DNA of 64,000 bases from contig CAYMCQ010000002.1 in the NCBI GenBank assembly GCA_964389025.1, positions 45,610 to 109,609 of the forward strand, read 5' to 3'. The notes below the pieces were generated by a model. It had not been told where the DNA came from and searched no databases. It worked only from the letters and a program-made list of their open reading frames with translations. Source of the DNA: CAYMCQ01 sp964389025 (lineage in GTDB: Bacteria > Verrucomicrobiota > Verrucomicrobiia > Limisphaerales > CAYMCQ01). Position 1 is the first letter of the stretch. Each line of letters opens with the position of its first letter. Both the position numbers and the translations under genes were made by a program. Shown here piece by piece: positions 1 through 7,964 of this stretch.

Positions 1-1465
1 CAGAATCGGGGAATCGGAACGCGCTTACCAAATAGTTCACCCGCAGATGTCGCAGGTCAGTAAGGTTTTCCGACACGCGCAACACGTCACAGGCACTGCC
101 GTGAAACTCATTCCCATTTCCGCCGTAGTAGCCGGTGCTGCCGAAATACCCGTTTGGCGTCCCGCAGCTGCCGGAAATCCTTTCGCCAACCGTGTCGTCG
201 TCCATCGCGGTGAAGATGGCCGGTCTGTAAGCCGTCGTCTGGCAATCAATCGGGCCATTGAACGAAATGGTTCCAGCCGGGTCACCAGAAGTATTTTCGG
301 GCGAGCGACCGAATTTCACCACGGTTCCGCCTTCAATTGTGCTCGTTCCGTCCAGATTAACGTCCCCACTGCAAAAATATGTCGTATCGCCCTGGAACGT
401 GAAATCTGTGCTGCTCGCGAGCGCTGAATAGTCCAGCACGAAACCGGGCTGCCCGTAAATATCCAGTTGGGCAAGTTCTATCGGCTTGTCAGATGTGCCT
501 GTCGGCAAGGCCGGCAGCTTCCTCTCAATGCTAGCCAGATTTTGGAATTTCTTCGTGTCAGGAAGCGCCGCCTGTGGCTTCTCCGGCAAAGTTTTCAGCG
601 TGCTTTCGATCCGTTTGTATTGAACTTCCTCGACCAAAAACTTTCTCCCGTCCAGCACCGTCCACTGTTTCACCACCGGCACGCTGGACTTTTGATTGGC
701 CTCAGCGCCAATAGCAAATGCTTTCCCTCTGCCGATTTTCATTTCACCGAAATCAAGTTTCTCATCCGTCAGACCGACTTGCCCGTCAACGACCACTTGT
801 TCTTTCACCGGCTCGGGCGGATCGAGAAATTCTGTGAGCACTTGCAGACGAGTCGTTGCTGGATCAAGCCCCCACTCACTCGGCGATGGCGGTTGCTCGC
901 GCAAAATGATGTCCTGCTCCAGCCCGGCTTTCGTGAGCGTGTAAAGCACGTCGGCCTTCACGTCGGTAAAAGCGTTTTGGTAAATGATTTTGTTCTTGGA
1001 TGGCAGAAGAAACCCGTCCGCATCCTGCAACTCGGCTATCAACACGCTCTTGCCACTCGCCGTATCGAAATAACTCAATCCAAGAATGTGGCTCTTGAGA
1101 TTTTTGCCGTCGGGCGTGAGAAGTTCCACTGCGCCCGCCACGTTGACGTTTCCATCGAACGAAACCTTGTGAGGAGTCTTGCTTGCAACCGCGCCATCCT
1201 GAGCGATCTCTATCACAGTGCTGGATTCTTTCCACTCGCCGTTGTCAAAATAGTGCATCGAAGTTTCAAGTTCTGTGTAAGCCGAGTTCGTGCGCCCGAT
1301 GACTTTTCCAGCCTTGTTTGTTTCGTAAGTCACCTGCGCCCACACACGGTGATTGGCCCCGCGTTCGGATATGGAATAGTCCGATGCGCCTTCGGGATTG
1401 GCACCGGAAGAATTCAGGGCGTGAGCAACCAATAAAACGCATGAGAATAACGCGAGAGTTTTCAT
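1..1465 (-). CDS. Secreted protein of unknown function, 3' end cut by window
   Basis: The reading frame opens at an ATG at 1463-1465 and stays open to base 1, giving 488 codons without a stop; the C-terminus lies outside the window. The N-terminus MKTLALFSCVLLVAHALNSS is a typical signal peptide, so the product is exported. The remainder has short beta-rich stretches such as VSFDGNVNVAGAVELLTPDG and FQGDTTYFCSGDVNLDGTST, the latter like the start of a right-handed beta-helix or adhesin-like passenger. I recognise no catalytic motif. Plus-strand open frames over the same bases are shadows: they have no signal peptide and show skewed basic composition. Large secreted proteins of this style are common in Verrucomicrobiota. 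It lies outside the mobile block that follows. Confidence 0.75.
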   Translation of the reverse strand, partial: MKTLALFSCVLLVAHALNSSGANPEGASDYSISERGANHRVWAQVTYETNKAGKVIGRTNSAYTELETSMHYFDNGEWKESSTVIEIAQDGAVASKTPHKVSFDGNVNVAGAVELLTPDGKNLKSHILGLSYFDTASGKSVLIAELQDADGFLLPSKNKIIYQNAFTDVKADVLYTLTKAGLEQDIILREQPPSPSEWGLDPATTRLQVLTEFLDPPEPVKEQVVVDGQVGLTDEKLDFGEMKIGRGKAFAIGAEANQKSSVPVVKQWTVLDGRKFLVEEVQYKRIESTLKTLPEKPQAALPDTKKFQNLASIERKLPALPTGTSDKPIELAQLDIYGQPGFVLDYSALASSTDFTFQGDTTYFCSGDVNLDGTSTIEGGTVVKFGRSPENTSGDPAGTISFNGPIDCQTTAYRPAIFTAMDDDTVGERISGSCGTPNGYFGSTGYYGGNGNEFHGSACDVLRVSENLTDLRHLRVNYLVSAFRFPDS

Positions 1466-1738
1466 AAAGCGAAATGTCTAGAAATAGCCGCCAAGCCGAA
1501 ACATCTCTGAAGGGAACACAAACCCATTGCCGACAAAGGAAGGTATGCCGGCAAACTGATTCGATGATTGGTTTTCATCGCGCCTGATTGAAAGCACTCA
1601 CGGTTGACCCCAATGAGTGACTGCCTTAAAGCTATCTGCACCGAAAACGAAAACACAGAGGAAGAATAGCGAGTCCCAATGTGTTGAAGGCGTTTCTACT
1701 CTTGCACTTGTAGGGGGTCAATAGAATTCCTGAAGAAG
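1466..1738. other. Intergenic stretch upstream of the secreted protein
   Basis: Holds the 5' leader of the secreted protein on its left and the 3' flank of the RuvC-like gene on its right. I see no convincing gene, RNA or repeat; a 64-codon minus-strand open frame here has no recognisable feature. Confidence 0.4.
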
Positions 1739-2269
1739 TTATTCACAGGCTGTAGAGCTCTTGTGATGATGCCGTTGGCGCACCATCAAAGCCAGCGCCA
1801 CTGCATCAAATATGTCCATCCGATAGTCTTCGCTCATCCAGGGGCGACGCTTGGGCGGCAGGCGAAAACCCAGTTCATCAGAAAACTTTTTTGCGATGAT
1901 TTCTGCCAGAGCGTATTTGGTTCCTTGACCATCGTCAAAAAAGGCCTGCCTCACTTGTTCTTTCGAGAACAAGACCGCAATGACATTGTGGCTTTTCGCC
2001 AGGGTAATAATTTGTTTACCGAGTGCGCGGATTCTTGTAGAGCGACGGAATGGTTTGGTTGAAGTATCTTCAAGAACGACGACGTCGGGTTGGTAATGAG
2101 CGACCATCTTTTCCACTTGTGCGATGCAGCCAGGATTCTTGTCGCCTGTTACCGACTTCACGCCCCAATCAGCGAGCGTATCGAGTCCTTCAACGAGAGC
2201 AAAGCCGAACCCTCTCGTTGAGGGAGCGATTGCCAAGATGCGAGGATATTTTGAAAGTGGTTTCTTCAT
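1739..2269 (-). CDS. RuvC-like nuclease-fold protein, degenerate first acidic residue
   Basis: The 176-aa product follows the RuvC/RNase H fold pattern. The first strand is ILAIAPSTRGFGFALVEG at about residues 11-28, the second VVVLED at about 63-68, and the C-terminal helix MDIFDAVALAL at about 151-161. RuvC resolvases cleave four-way DNA junctions with acidic residues at these places. Here the Asp that normally follows the first strand (I-D-P) is Ala15, while Glu67 and Asp152/Asp155 remain, so catalysis may be altered or lost. It follows the XRE-type regulator gene by 6 bases on the same strand, so the two probably form one transcript. A structural DNA-binding role is an alternative to nuclease activity. 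Confidence 0.7.
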   Translation of the reverse strand: MKKPLSKYPRILAIAPSTRGFGFALVEGLDTLADWGVKSVTGDKNPGCIAQVEKMVAHYQPDVVVLEDTSTKPFRRSTRIRALGKQIITLAKSHNVIAVLFSKEQVRQAFFDDGQGTKYALAEIIAKKFSDELGFRLPPKRRPWMSEDYRMDIFDAVALALMVRQRHHHKSSTACE

Positions 2270-2275
2270 GATGGA

Positions 2276-2608
2276 TTAAGCAGCGGTAAGATCGGTAAGC
2301 GCCTCACGCTTGCGGATAGTCTGCGCATTCCGTTTACCGCCATCTTTTCTCTCGGCAAGTATTTTGGCTCGCTCCGCAACGTCCCGTTCGACTTTTTGAT
2401 AAAGGCCCCCAAAGAGTTCGCTCACCGACCTCTTGAAAATCACTTCAAAAGCCAGCGCCGTTTCCAAACTCGGTTCACGAACAAACATCTCATAGCGGCA
2501 AACCTTGGCTCCGCTTTTTGTTCCCAAAAGAAACGCCACTTCGTCTTGCGAGAGAGCGAGGCGTTTTCTATTTGCCCTGAGATAATTTGGAAATTGAGGC
2601 GAAGACAT
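2276..2608 (-). CDS. XRE-family HTH regulator
   Basis: The 110-aa product opens with a lambda-repressor-like helix-turn-helix at about residues 8-65: LRANRKRLALSQDEVAFLLG, then the recognition helix region and TALAFEVIFKRSVSELFGGL. The tail is rich in Lys and Arg. It is the first gene of a two-gene minus-strand unit with the RuvC-like protein. The start at 2608 is favoured because the HTH begins almost at once. The divergent 240-base region upstream carries two inverted repeats that could be its operators. It probably controls its own transcript and the neighbouring recombinase unit; that is inference from position. Confidence 0.8.
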   Translation of the reverse strand: MSSPQFPNYLRANRKRLALSQDEVAFLLGTKSGAKVCRYEMFVREPSLETALAFEVIFKRSVSELFGGLYQKVERDVAERAKILAERKDGGKRNAQTIRKREALTDLTAA

Positions 2609-2715
2609 GAGAGTTAAAACGAAGAACTCATTGCGAGTTCAGATTCACACTATCGGATTACCGAAGTTACCAAAGGAGGGAACCTTTGCCGGAAACGGCA
2701 ACTTTTTACACAAAA

Positions 2716-2761
2716 CCACCAAGCAGGCGTAGCTTGGTGGCATGGTATTAGAACATACCAT
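2716..2761. promoter_or_regulatory. Two adjacent inverted repeats in a divergent promoter region
   Basis: CCACCAAGC and GCTTGGTGG (2716-2724 and 2732-2740) form a perfect 9-bp inverted repeat with a 7-base loop. Directly beside it ATGGTAT and ATACCAT (2742-2748 and 2755-2761) form a second with a 6-base spacer. They lie between the minus-strand XRE gene and the plus-strand small ORF at 2847. No T-tract follows, so operators or a recombination site fit better than a terminator. Confidence 0.5.
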
Positions 2762-2846
2762 TTATTTTCTGTCAAAGAGCGGAGCATGCCGCATTGAGCA
2801 AACCTGCCCTCCTTTTTTGATTCCGATACACATGTAGATTGGAGTT

Positions 2847-3035
2847 ATGAAAACACCACAACAGTTGAGCCGCCAGGCCATTGACGAGTTCAAGGCGATT
2901 TATCAGGAGGAATTCGGTCAGACTCTTTCAGACGATGAAGTCCAGGAGATCGCCGTTCGCTTGTTGCGATTTTTTGGCATTCTTGTCAGGCCACTTCCGG
3001 GTGAGGCCGAAGATGAGAAGCCCATTCGGGAGTAG
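2847..3035 (+). CDS. Small protein preceding serine recombinase (tiny conserved family)
   Basis: The 62-aa product is acidic and helical with the core ELxxxQ-like pattern QAIDEFKAIYQEEFGQTLSD followed by EIAVRLLRFFGILVRP. A second, diverged copy is encoded on the opposite strand at 5031-5180; both share the layout A-x-DE-x(3)-IY-x-EE-x(4)-L-x-DD and VRLLR-x-F-x-x-L-x-R. From memory, similar short ORFs sit next to serine recombinases in other phyla, including Patescibacteria; function is unknown. It precedes the recombinase gene by 86 bases and is likely co-transcribed. A helper or directionality factor is plausible inference only. Confidence 0.7.
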   Translation: MKTPQQLSRQAIDEFKAIYQEEFGQTLSDDEVQEIAVRLLRFFGILVRPLPGEAEDEKPIRE

Positions 3036-3121
3036 CACCGTTGACGCAATCATTTGGGGTACGTTAGCATTGGTATATTCCCAGCAAGTTGTCGCTTCCC
3101 CGTCGTTAATCACACATCTTT

Positions 3122-4969
3122 ATGACTGGATATTTCATCTACTGCCGCAAATCATCCGAAGCCGAAGACCGGCAGGTTCTTTCCATTGAATCGCAAACCC
3201 GCGAGTTGAAGGAACTCGCACTAAAACTCAATCTCCCCGTCTCAGAAATTTTGATGGAATCGAAATCCGCGAAAGAACCGGGTCGGCCTGTGTTCAATCA
3301 CATGATGCAGCGCCTCTACCGGGGCGAAGCCGCCGGCATCATCTGCTGGAAACTTGACCGTCTGGCGCGCAACCCCGTGGACGGCGGTTCCATCATCTGG
3401 GCGATAAAACAGCATCGCATCAAAGTGATGACACCGGCCCAGAGTTACGCGCACGAGGATGACAACATCATCCTCATGTATATCGAATTCGGCATGGCCC
3501 AAAAATACGTTGATGACTTGAGCAAGAACGTAAAGCGAGGGCTGAAAACCAAGATTGAAAAGGGCTGGTATCCCGGTGTTGCTCCCGCTGGCTATTTGAA
3601 CAACACTGTTAAATTAAGTGGAGAGAACAATTTGATCAAAGACCCGGAACGCTTTCCCTTGATCCGGCGCATGTGGGACTTGATGTTGACCGGTCTCTAT
3701 ACCCCGCCAAGGATTCGAGAGATTGCGAACAACGAATGGAGCTTTCGCACGAGGTCCACGCGGAAAATGGGCGGCAAGCCGCTTTGTCTAAGCGCCATCT
3801 ATCAAGTTTTCACCAAGCCGTTCTACTACGGCTGGTTTGAGTATCCCAACGGAAGCGGACAGTGGTATCAGGGGAAACACGAACCGCTCATCACCCAGGC
3901 TGAATATGAACGTGTGCAGGTATTGCTTGGTCGAAACGGGAATCCGAGGCCCAAGACGCACCTTGAATTTGCCTTCACTGGACTCATTCGCTGCGGAGAT
4001 TGCCATTCCATGGTGACGGCAGAGGAAAAGCGTCAACTCATTTGCAGCGGGTGCCGTTTCAAATTTGCGTACCAGAACCACGATGCATGTCCCCGCTGCG
4101 AAACTCCAATCGAGACGATGACCGGGGCGATCTTCCTTCACTACACCTACTACCATTGCACGAAGGCAAAGAATCCCGGTTGCGTCCAAAAATCGGTGAG
4201 CGGCAAGGAACTAGACCGCCAGATCGACAATTATCTGTCGCGGATACAGATTTCGGAACGGTTCAAGGAATGGGCGCTCAAATATCTCCATGAGTTGCAT
4301 GAGAAAGAAAGCGCATCGCGAAACGACATCATTCAAGCTCAACAGAATGCCTATCGGGAATGCGTGCGGAGAATTGACAACTTGGTGAAGCTAAAGACTT
4401 CGCCGGATAATGCTGACGGAAGTTTGCTGTCCGATGAAGAATATGGACGGCAGCGGGTGGAACTGCTCAAAGAAAAGTCCGCGCTTGAGGAATTGCTCCG
4501 CGATGCCGGGCATCGGATTGAACAGTGGGTGAAGCTCTCCGAACGGACATTTGAATTCGCGTGCGCGGCGAGGGACAGATTCTCCAAAGGGGACTCGAAG
4601 ACCAAGAAGGAGATTCTTGTCGCAATTGGATCGAACCTGACTTTGAAGGACAAAAAGCTCTGCATTGAAGCCAAAAAACCGTTCCTGATTTTAGAAAAGT
4701 CCTTGTCTCTCGATGAACCTGAAAATGAACCTATCGAACCTGAAAATACCGCTGTGTCACAAAGACAAAAAGAGGCAAATGCCTCTCTTAGTCCAAGACG
4801 GCTGGGAGGAAGACACGAAGCACGAACGGAGCACATCTACCAAAAGGTCGTAAGAAAAGTATACCACTTCTTCCGGGATGAAGTCGTTTCAGGGCGGTTT
4901 AACTTTTCTGATTGGAAAACCTTGTATGACTGGAGCAGCGGTAAAAGCCACGATCATCATGAAAACTAG
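3122..4969 (+). CDS. Large serine site-specific recombinase
   Basis: The 615-aa product has the resolvase catalytic domain at about residues 1-150: YCRKSSEAEDRQVLSIESQ with the nucleophilic Ser near residue 10, and CWKLDRLARNP with the conserved Arg. A recombinase domain follows (about 155-270), then a zinc ribbon made of CGDCHS, CSGC and CPRC at about 285-345, and a long coiled-coil region. Enzymes of this family cut and rejoin two DNA sites through a phosphoserine link and move phages and integrative elements. It is followed by a minus-strand small ORF and an XRE gene. The C-terminal 100 residues are unusually Glu/Lys/Asn-rich. It marks the left portion of the window as mobile; I could not identify its att sites. 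Confidence 0.93.
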   Translation: MTGYFIYCRKSSEAEDRQVLSIESQTRELKELALKLNLPVSEILMESKSAKEPGRPVFNHMMQRLYRGEAAGIICWKLDRLARNPVDGGSIIWAIKQHRIKVMTPAQSYAHEDDNIILMYIEFGMAQKYVDDLSKNVKRGLKTKIEKGWYPGVAPAGYLNNTVKLSGENNLIKDPERFPLIRRMWDLMLTGLYTPPRIREIANNEWSFRTRSTRKMGGKPLCLSAIYQVFTKPFYYGWFEYPNGSGQWYQGKHEPLITQAEYERVQVLLGRNGNPRPKTHLEFAFTGLIRCGDCHSMVTAEEKRQLICSGCRFKFAYQNHDACPRCETPIETMTGAIFLHYTYYHCTKAKNPGCVQKSVSGKELDRQIDNYLSRIQISERFKEWALKYLHELHEKESASRNDIIQAQQNAYRECVRRIDNLVKLKTSPDNADGSLLSDEEYGRQRVELLKEKSALEELLRDAGHRIEQWVKLSERTFEFACAARDRFSKGDSKTKKEILVAIGSNLTLKDKKLCIEAKKPFLILEKSLSLDEPENEPIEPENTAVSQRQKEANASLSPRRLGGRHEARTEHIYQKVVRKVYHFFRDEVVSGRFNFSDWKTLYDWSSGKSHDHHEN

Positions 4970-5030
4970 ATCGAATAACGTGGTACACATACCAAGATTA
5001 CTTAAGCGTTCTCGTCAATGGAGTTTTTTG

Positions 5031-5180
5031 TCACTCGTCAGTCTTTCGCGTAAGAAGATCAAACAAGCGAAGCAGTCGTACTCCGAGCTCTTCTGCCCCG
5101 TCATCGGTGAGAACCCCGTTACATTCCTCCGTATAGATCTTCCGCAATTCATCTTTGGCTTTTTGGGAAAGCGTGGCCAT
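5031..5180 (-). CDS. 49-aa homologue of the small recombinase-associated protein
   Basis: Read on the minus strand from ATG 5178-5180 to the TGA at 5031-5033, this gives a 49-aa protein starting MATLSQKAKDELRKIYTEEC and ending VRLLRLFDLLTRKTDE. It aligns without gaps over about 42 residues with the 62-aa product at 2847-3035: LSxxAxDExxxIYxEE, then LxDD, then VRLLRxFxxLxR. That similarity to an independent neighbour is the evidence that the ORF is real. It lies just downstream of the serine recombinase on the opposite strand and upstream of an XRE gene. Function is unknown. Confidence 0.65.
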   Translation of the reverse strand: MATLSQKAKDELRKIYTEECNGVLTDDGAEELGVRLLRLFDLLTRKTDE

Positions 5181-5274
5181 GGGAGAAAAAGTGTAATCCG
5201 TTTGCAGCAACTTGTCACATCCGGCAAGAATGAGCGTCTAGGAGTCGCTGCTTAGTAGTCCTACCATATATTTC

Positions 5275-5577
5275 ATGAATCAAGAGAACCATTTTCAAAA
5301 CAACCTTAAGAGACTCCGAAAGGAGGCTGGGTTACGTCAGATTGATATCGCAGAGAGGCTCGGGCACACAAGTGCCGACCGCGTTTCGCACTGGGAAAAA
5401 GGTCTGGCAGTCCCAGGGCTCATAAATTTATTCAAGCTGTCGATTATTTATGGAACTTCACCACAAGAATTGTACGCAGAGCTCTATGCGTTGCTTACCC
5501 ACAAGCACGAAGAAGAAGCTGAAGGCGTGTGGAATCAATCGAGGATTCTTGGCTCTAAACTCCAAGACTTCGGATGA
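5275..5577 (+). CDS. XRE-family HTH regulator
   Basis: The 100-aa product carries an N-terminal HTH at about residues 9-65: LKRLRKEAGLRQIDIAERLG, then RVSHWEKGLAVPGLINLFKL and a helix ending PQELYAELYALL. This is the Cro/C1 type of DNA-binding domain used by repressors of mobile elements. The tail of about 30 residues has no recognisable domain. The ATG start at 5275 places the HTH near the N-terminus. It lies downstream of the recombinase and diverges from the 49-aa ORF at 5031-5180, so it may control that module. Confidence 0.82.
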   Translation: MNQENHFQNNLKRLRKEAGLRQIDIAERLGHTSADRVSHWEKGLAVPGLINLFKLSIIYGTSPQELYAELYALLTHKHEEEAEGVWNQSRILGSKLQDFG

Positions 5578-5897
5578 CGCTGGTTGACACATTTAATTGC
5601 TATGTTAGGCTGAACCTCTTCTTGTTCTTATAGTTACACGACTTCCTCGCCTCACACTTTCCCGTTCAGAGTATTTTATTTCCCTGTAACACCACGTTTG
5701 GGAAGTCATACAATTTTTGGGGTCGGCTACAAGTTGACTCCATAGGGCCGGTATCCTCTTACGTGGCTGTTGGGGGGTACTGGCCTGTTTTTTTGTGAAA
5801 AACCAATTGACAAATTTTAACAGCACCTGAGAATAGATCGCTCCTTAGTTCTTTGACATGCCGGGCTATTTCGCGGGATGCCGCATGCATCCTTTCT
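5578..5897. other. Intergenic region without a convincing gene
   Basis: About 320 bases. A 73-codon minus-strand open frame overlaps it, but it has no motif and an implausible composition. I see no RNA gene or repeat. Confidence 0.4.
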
Positions 5898-6131
5898 ATG
5901 AATACAAACAGCCACAATACCAATCCGTTCCTATCCAAGACCGTCCACTTGAGCAAACAGGACGTGGAAGTGTTGTTGAGGGTCCTAGCCGAGTTTCAAG
6001 AGGCTATGGTTTCAACAACACCAGACAGTGACCGCGTCGCTGTTAAGATACAATCAGAGGCAACAGCTAAGCCTTGCGAGAGAGAGTGTTTGGGTACCTT
6101 TTGGCAAGATGGCCAATGCCATTTCTATTAA
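5898..6131 (+). CDS. Small hypothetical protein
   Basis: A 77-aa product is read from ATG 5898; the open frame extends 15 codons upstream without added plausibility. The middle LSKQDVEVLLRVLAEFQEAM looks like an amphipathic helix and the C-terminus has a short Cys pair in CERECLG and a final QCHFY. I do not recognise the family. A structured 3' region and a strong terminator-like hairpin (6236-6272) follow directly, which supports transcription through this frame. It stands alone between the recombinase module and the flavoprotein gene. Confidence 0.4.
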   Translation: MNTNSHNTNPFLSKTVHLSKQDVEVLLRVLAEFQEAMVSTTPDSDRVAVKIQSEATAKPCERECLGTFWQDGQCHFY

Positions 6132-6160
6132 AACTGTGTTCCTTTACTGCGTGAGCCCGC

Positions 6161-6200
6161 CTGATGAGCCTGTTAGAGGCAAGCCCTAATGAGGGCGAAA
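6161..6200 (+). ncRNA. Structured 3' region, two short hairpins (candidate RNA element)
   Basis: GCCTGTTAGAGGC (6168-6180) and GCCCTAATGAGGGC (6183-6196) are two neighbouring hairpins with 4-5 bp stems, preceded by CTGATGAG and followed by GAAA. A rho-independent-type hairpin lies 36 bases downstream. The arrangement looks like the 3' end of a structured transcript. It resembles hammerhead core elements superficially, but the remaining stems are absent. Family unknown. Confidence 0.3.
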
Positions 6201-6235
6201 AATTCCCGGCATTGTTTAATCCTTATCATCCTTTG

Positions 6236-6272
6236 AACCGTTTGGAAAAATCCAAACGGTTTTCTCTTTTTT
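6236..6272 (+). terminator. Rho-independent terminator
   Basis: AACCGTTTGG and CCAAACGGTT form a perfect 10-bp stem around a 6-base loop, followed by a T-rich tract (TTCTCTTTTTT). It would end a plus-strand transcript that includes the small gene at 5898-6131. Confidence 0.85.
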
Positions 6273-6277
6273 GGCTT

Positions 6278-6295
6278 ATTGGTATTTCTACCAAT
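6278..6295. promoter_or_regulatory. Palindrome ATTGGTA-N4-TACCAAT
   Basis: A perfect 7-bp inverted repeat with a 4-base spacer lies just after the terminator. The half-site TTGGTA also occurs, in the opposite arrangement, in the palindrome at 22211-22230. It could be an operator; no neighbouring promoter is clear. The remaining bases to 6494 show no gene. Confidence 0.3.
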
Positions 6296-6494
6296 TCTTG
6301 CTGGGAGACCTAGATGATGTTAGAACATTATCCCACAAAAACCGTAATTTAGTCAAAGCGATCTACCACTACTTTCGTAGCTCGGATAAGTGTCAGTGCT
6401 CGGATTGTCGGCAGGAAAATTTACTGCACGGGGTCAGTTTAAACTAGGGAGCCACAAATCAAAGACGTGAAGGCTTACCTCCTCCGGCAAGAAT

Positions 6495-7664
6495 TTACTT
6501 GATGAAGCTATCGAACTTAAACTTGCTCAGATCGAAACGGCTTTTGCCTGTCGTTGCTAATTCAGACAACGCCTCACCAATTGCAGCGGAATGCTTGAAT
6601 CCATGACCCGAACACGGTGATGCCAGGATGACATTTTTCTGCTCCGGATGAAAATCTATCACGAACCCGAAATCGGGTGTGACAGTGTATAAACAAGAGA
6701 CTGCCTTGATACACTTACTGGAGACGTTCGGAAGATATGCCTCCACAAGATTTCTATGCATGGCACTCATCTCGGCTTGGCTCACATTCCGATTCACAGT
6801 GTCAGCGGTAGTAGTTGTTTCATACTGTTCAGTTGCAATCTTTAAACCACCTTTGGGACCATTGATCGCTGGGAAGCCGTATATGAGCTTCTTTTTGTCC
6901 TGCAATTCCCAGATAAAAACGGGAAATTTGTCCGGAGTAAACTCTTTGAACGAATCCTCAACATCAAACCAGAACAACACCTGCCGCATTATCTTAAAAT
7001 ATTTTTTGTGCTTTTTGTCGACAAGCTGGGGAACCCACGGTCCGGCCGTAATGACTAATTTGTCAGCGCGATATTCTCCTTTTGTCGTCTTCACAACAAC
7101 TCGATCGGAAGCATCAAACCGAATCACCTTTTCTTCAGTGCGAATTTGCGCTCCATATTTTTTTGCTAATTCCAACTGTGCCCTGATGCACTCTTCCGGT
7201 CGCACAAATCCTGCCTCATACTCAAAGTAACCTCTTTCGTTGTCCTGAACGTTGAATTCAGGATACCGCTTTCGTATCCGTTCAACGGAGAGCTTTTCAT
7301 GCTTGATGTTATGTTTTTCCGCCGCGGCTAAAGTCTTATCAAAAAATTGCACAGCATGAGTGGAAGTTGTTTTTCCACGACTGGAAATAATAAGGCCACC
7401 ATTGGAAGTAAGCAGGCTCCTCCCTGTTTCTTTCTCGATCTCCCGCCAGAGTTCATGCGAACGAAGTGCGAAAGGTATGTAATGATCTCCTTCACCAATA
7501 GCGAGCCTTGTGACGCGAGTATCACCATGACTTGATCCGAAGGTGTGCGGAGGTGAAAATTGATCGATCCCGAGTACTCGGTTTCCTCTTTTAGCCAACT
7601 GATATGTAGCAGCGCTTCCCATTGCACCGAGCCCGATGACAATCGTTTCGAATTGATCGTTCAT
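6495..7664 (-). CDS. solA: FAD-dependent amine oxidase, monomeric sarcosine oxidase / N-methyltryptophan oxidase type
   Basis: The 389-aa product has the Rossmann FAD-binding start VIGLGAMGSAATYQLAKRG at about residues 9-27 and the family sequence FGSSHGDTRVTRLAIGEGD. Near the C-terminus CLYTVTPDFGFVID matches the segment that carries the covalently bound FAD cysteine in monomeric sarcosine and N-methyltryptophan oxidases, and ASPCSGHGFKHSAAIGEAL closes the FAD site. Such enzymes oxidise N-methyl amino acids to the amino acid, formaldehyde and hydrogen peroxide in the cytoplasm. Length is normal for the family. It is monocistronic and divergent from the secreted nuclease gene. The precise substrate cannot be read from the sequence. 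Confidence 0.88.
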   Translation of the reverse strand: MNDQFETIVIGLGAMGSAATYQLAKRGNRVLGIDQFSPPHTFGSSHGDTRVTRLAIGEGDHYIPFALRSHELWREIEKETGRSLLTSNGGLIISSRGKTTSTHAVQFFDKTLAAAEKHNIKHEKLSVERIRKRYPEFNVQDNERGYFEYEAGFVRPEECIRAQLELAKKYGAQIRTEEKVIRFDASDRVVVKTTKGEYRADKLVITAGPWVPQLVDKKHKKYFKIMRQVLFWFDVEDSFKEFTPDKFPVFIWELQDKKKLIYGFPAINGPKGGLKIATEQYETTTTADTVNRNVSQAEMSAMHRNLVEAYLPNVSSKCIKAVSCLYTVTPDFGFVIDFHPEQKNVILASPCSGHGFKHSAAIGEALSELATTGKSRFDLSKFKFDSFIK

Positions 7665-7964
7665 AACGTCCGCTCACGCGGTCAGGCAACATTTTGGAAT
7701 TGGTTTCAATCCGCAAAGAAAAGGCGATCCCATTTCTGAGACCGCCTTTTTGTCCCCAACAAAAACACAAACGATTTGTTTTGTCAGTGTTCTGATTCAA
7801 CTGATTTTCTAAGAATGGGTCAAGTGAATTTTCGCCGCCTTTCCGGGCTTGACATCCCCAAGATGAAGCATATCAAGGCTCTCGTAACCACAGGAGCATC
7901 GGTTACTTCGTTCACAAACACTAAAAAACAATTGTTGTGTTGTCTCATTAAGAAAAGGCAATCC
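7665..7964. other. Divergent intergenic region
   Basis: 300 bases between two divergent genes, so both promoters should lie here. AAGGCG and CGCCTT followed by TTTTT near 7720-7750 could form a weak hairpin. No gene is evident; an in-frame 63-codon extension of the downstream gene would bypass its signal peptide and is not believed. Confidence 0.4.

Noticed and set aside
467..1435. 322-codon plus-strand open frame
   Set aside because: It is antisense to a better frame with signal peptide and normal composition that stays open over 488 codons; the plus-strand product is Arg/Leu/His-rich without motifs.
6155..6205. Hammerhead ribozyme
   Set aside because: CTGATGAG and GAAA are present, but the nucleotides that should form stems I and III and the NUH cleavage site do not fit in any permutation I tried.
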